This document shows, in pieces, positions 62,552 to 64,000 of a stretch of DNA of 64,000 nt (position 1 is the first letter of the stretch; every line of letters starts with the position of its first letter). The DNA lies in the NCBI RefSeq assembly GCF_028606985.1, contig NZ_CP117416.1:1836001-1900000 (forward strand), in the 5' to 3' direction. Both the position numbers and the translations under genes were made by a program. Source of the DNA: Paenibacillus kyungheensis (GTDB lineage Bacteria > Bacillota > Bacilli > Paenibacillales > Paenibacillaceae). A model generated the notes under the pieces. The model was not told the DNA's origin. It worked only from the letters and a program-made list of their open reading frames with translations, and ran no database searches.

Positions 62552-64000
62552 ACATTATGCCCCAATCGCGTAGAGGAATGGTTGCAGCACCGCATTATTT
62601 AGCAAGTCAGACAGGTGCCTTTATTTTGCAGTCCGGTGGCAATGCATTCGATGCTGCGGTTGCGGTAAGTGCTGTACTGGGTGTCGTCTATCCTCATATG
62701 ACAGGGCCTGGTGGAGATGCTTTTTTTCTAATTCATGATGGTCATACAGGCAAGATTGAAGGATATAATGGAAGTGGGCGTTCTGCTGCCAAAGCAACCC
62801 CTGAATGGTATACCAAGCAAGGGTATACGACTATTCCAAGTCGTGGCCCTTTAGCGGCTGTAACTGTTCCGGGTATGGTAGATGCCTGGGAAGCAGTCTG
62901 GAAAAAGTATGGACGGTTGCCATGGGCTGAGATTATCGCTCCGGCGGTTCGATACGCAGAAGAAGGCTTTCCAGCTTCACCAAGTCTAGCACGCTGGATT
63001 ATGCGTGATCTGGAATGGATTCAGCAAGATACTCATCTTCGATCAGTATTTTGCCCTAATGGTATTCCGTTAGTAGAAGGCGATATTGTTATTCAGACTA
63101 AGCTTGCTCAGACGCTACGTTTGATTGGCGAACAAGGAAGTGCATGTTTTTACAATGGATCTATCGGACAGATGATCGGTGAAGCGACAGAACGAGATGG
63201 TAGTGTATTAACGAAGGAAGATCTGGCAGCACATCAAGGAGAATGGGTAGAACCTGTATCGACCACATATCGAGGACACCGGGTATATCAAATGCCACCG
63301 AATACACAGGGATTCTCGGTATTGATGATGCTTAATATTTTGGAAAATGTTGATTTGTCGTCTATTGCTCGCTTTTCGCCTGAATTTTATCATCTGGTAG
63401 TAGAAACCGTGAAAAAAGCTTTTCAAGATCGAGATCGTTATTTAACCGATCCTGCTTTTCGAGATATTCCTATAGAACAATTATTATCCAAAGACTATGC
63501 CAAAAAATTATGGTATGACATGCAATATCATCCTCAAGCGTCTCCACATCTTTCACCTGCAATGGGTCAGGATACAGCTTATGCGGCTGTAACTGATGAT
63601 GAAGGCAATACAGTTTCGTTTATTCAAAGTCTTTACTTTGATTTTGGATCTGCTTATGTGCCGGGGGATAGTGGTGTTATTTTGCAAAATCGAGGTTCAT
63701 TCTTTTCACTCGATGATCGGGCGCCTAATGTATTGGAACCACGTAAACGTACTTTCCATACATTAATGCCAGGAATGGTAACAAAAAATGGTAAACCTTA
63801 TCTGCTTTTAGGAACGCAAGGTGGAGAAGGACAACCTCAGACCCAATTATCTATTTTGACCGGTGTGATTGATTATCAATTAACGATCCAGCAGGCGATT
63901 GGATTGCCACGATGGTTGTATGGACGGACATGGGGCGATATGAGCGATACGTTAAAAATCGAAAGCCGTTCATATGAAGATATTTATTCACGCTTAGAAG
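62548..64000 (+). CDS. Gamma-glutamyltransferase family protein, possibly oxamate amidohydrolase (3' end cut)
   Basis: Incomplete: the frame is open to the window edge. About 484 residues of an Ntn-hydrolase of the GGT family are visible: G-M-V-A-A-P-H-Y-L-A, S-G-G-N-A-F-D-A-A-V-A, M-T-G-P-G-G-D-A-F, then a D-T-A-Y-A-A-V-T-D site with the presumed autoprocessing Thr (family form T-x-H). The start is GTG 62548, 7 bases after GAGGTGA and overlapping the pucG stop. In Klebsiella, the GGT homologue HpxW in the purine cluster hydrolyses oxamate. Position after pucG supports that here. A conventional GGT is the alternative; no signal peptide is seen. Confidence 0.75.
   Translation, partial: MNIMPQSRRGMVAAPHYLASQTGAFILQSGGNAFDAAVAVSAVLGVVYPHMTGPGGDAFFLIHDGHTGKIEGYNGSGRSAAKATPEWYTKQGYTTIPSRGPLAAVTVPGMVDAWEAVWKKYGRLPWAEIIAPAVRYAEEGFPASPSLARWIMRDLEWIQQDTHLRSVFCPNGIPLVEGDIVIQTKLAQTLRLIGEQGSACFYNGSIGQMIGEATERDGSVLTKEDLAAHQGEWVEPVSTTYRGHRVYQMPPNTQGFSVLMMLNILENVDLSSIARFSPEFYHLVVETVKKAFQDRDRYLTDPAFRDIPIEQLLSKDYAKKLWYDMQYHPQASPHLSPAMGQDTAYAAVTDDEGNTVSFIQSLYFDFGSAYVPGDSGVILQNRGSFFSLDDRAPNVLEPRKRTFHTLMPGMVTKNGKPYLLLGTQGGEGQPQTQLSILTGVIDYQLTIQQAIGLPRWLYGRTWGDMSDTLKIESRSYEDIYSRLE

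Noticed and set aside
1-64000. tRNA, rRNA, CRISPR array, prophage or insertion sequence
   Set aside because: No cloverleaf, direct-repeat array, transposase or phage structural gene was recognised on either strand.

Overview
The window looks like a chromosomal segment of a Paenibacillus-like member of the Bacillota (Bacillales). Supporting traits are strong AGGAGG-type ribosome binding sites, frequent GTG/TTG starts, moderately low G+C, and Bacillota-type gene content (HelD, a copper-amine-oxidase-N stalk domain, a SigO/RsoA-like split sigma factor, MhqR-like and PucR regulators). No rRNA, tRNA, CRISPR array, prophage or insertion sequence was seen. The first gene (DUF1572) and the last gene (gamma-glutamyltransferase family) are cut by the window edges.

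Layout. 1-5000: DinB-type proteins, a monocupin resembling oxalate decarboxylase facing a two-gene split sigma factor, a small hydrolase and a Fur-boxed orphan iron-siderophore lipoprotein. 5000-14000: secreted serine hydrolase, glycerophosphodiesterase, DUF2062 protein, aromatic-acid exporter-like protein with a MarR regulator, Cys-rich copper protein, methionine aminopeptidase with a hairpin leader, and HelD. 14000-19000: AraC regulator, an A+T-rich single-gene island bounded by inverted repeats and coding for a possible PD-(D/E)XK nuclease, and a GH31 alpha-xylosidase. 19000-27500: MarR-MFS pair, a complete oligopeptide-type ABC operon, and transaldolase-type Fsa. 28000-32400: soluble MCP, Ung, FumC and a Fur-boxed nucleotidyltransferase-like protein. 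32600-40500: subtilase, a one-module NRPS ending in a thioester reductase, a transmembrane MCP and a small protein. 40600-43000: RpiA and an azoR/mhqR-like quinone-response pair. 43000-51000: a FadR-type regulator, M20 hydrolase, peptide-type ABC importer without ATPases, S9 peptidase and an unknown coupled protein. 51000-55600: a cobalamin-binding sensor with all CarH-type light-sensing residues paired with a soluble hybrid histidine kinase, then a methyltransferase and a GNAT protein. 55700-64000: purine (urate to ureidoglycine and oxalurate/oxamate) catabolism genes under PucR.

How genes work together. The purine cluster runs PucR, UraD, UraH, AllB, AllC, PucG and a GGT-family enzyme, with overlapping ends from allB onward. 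TnrA/GlnR-type boxes lie upstream of both pucR and uraD, pointing to nitrogen control. The strongest candidates for new biology are the B12-photosensor/hybrid-kinase pair, the inverted-repeat-bounded nuclease-like island, the split sigma factor beside a monocupin, and the C(degenerate)-A-T-R NRPS. All functions are inferred by reading motifs; no database search was run.
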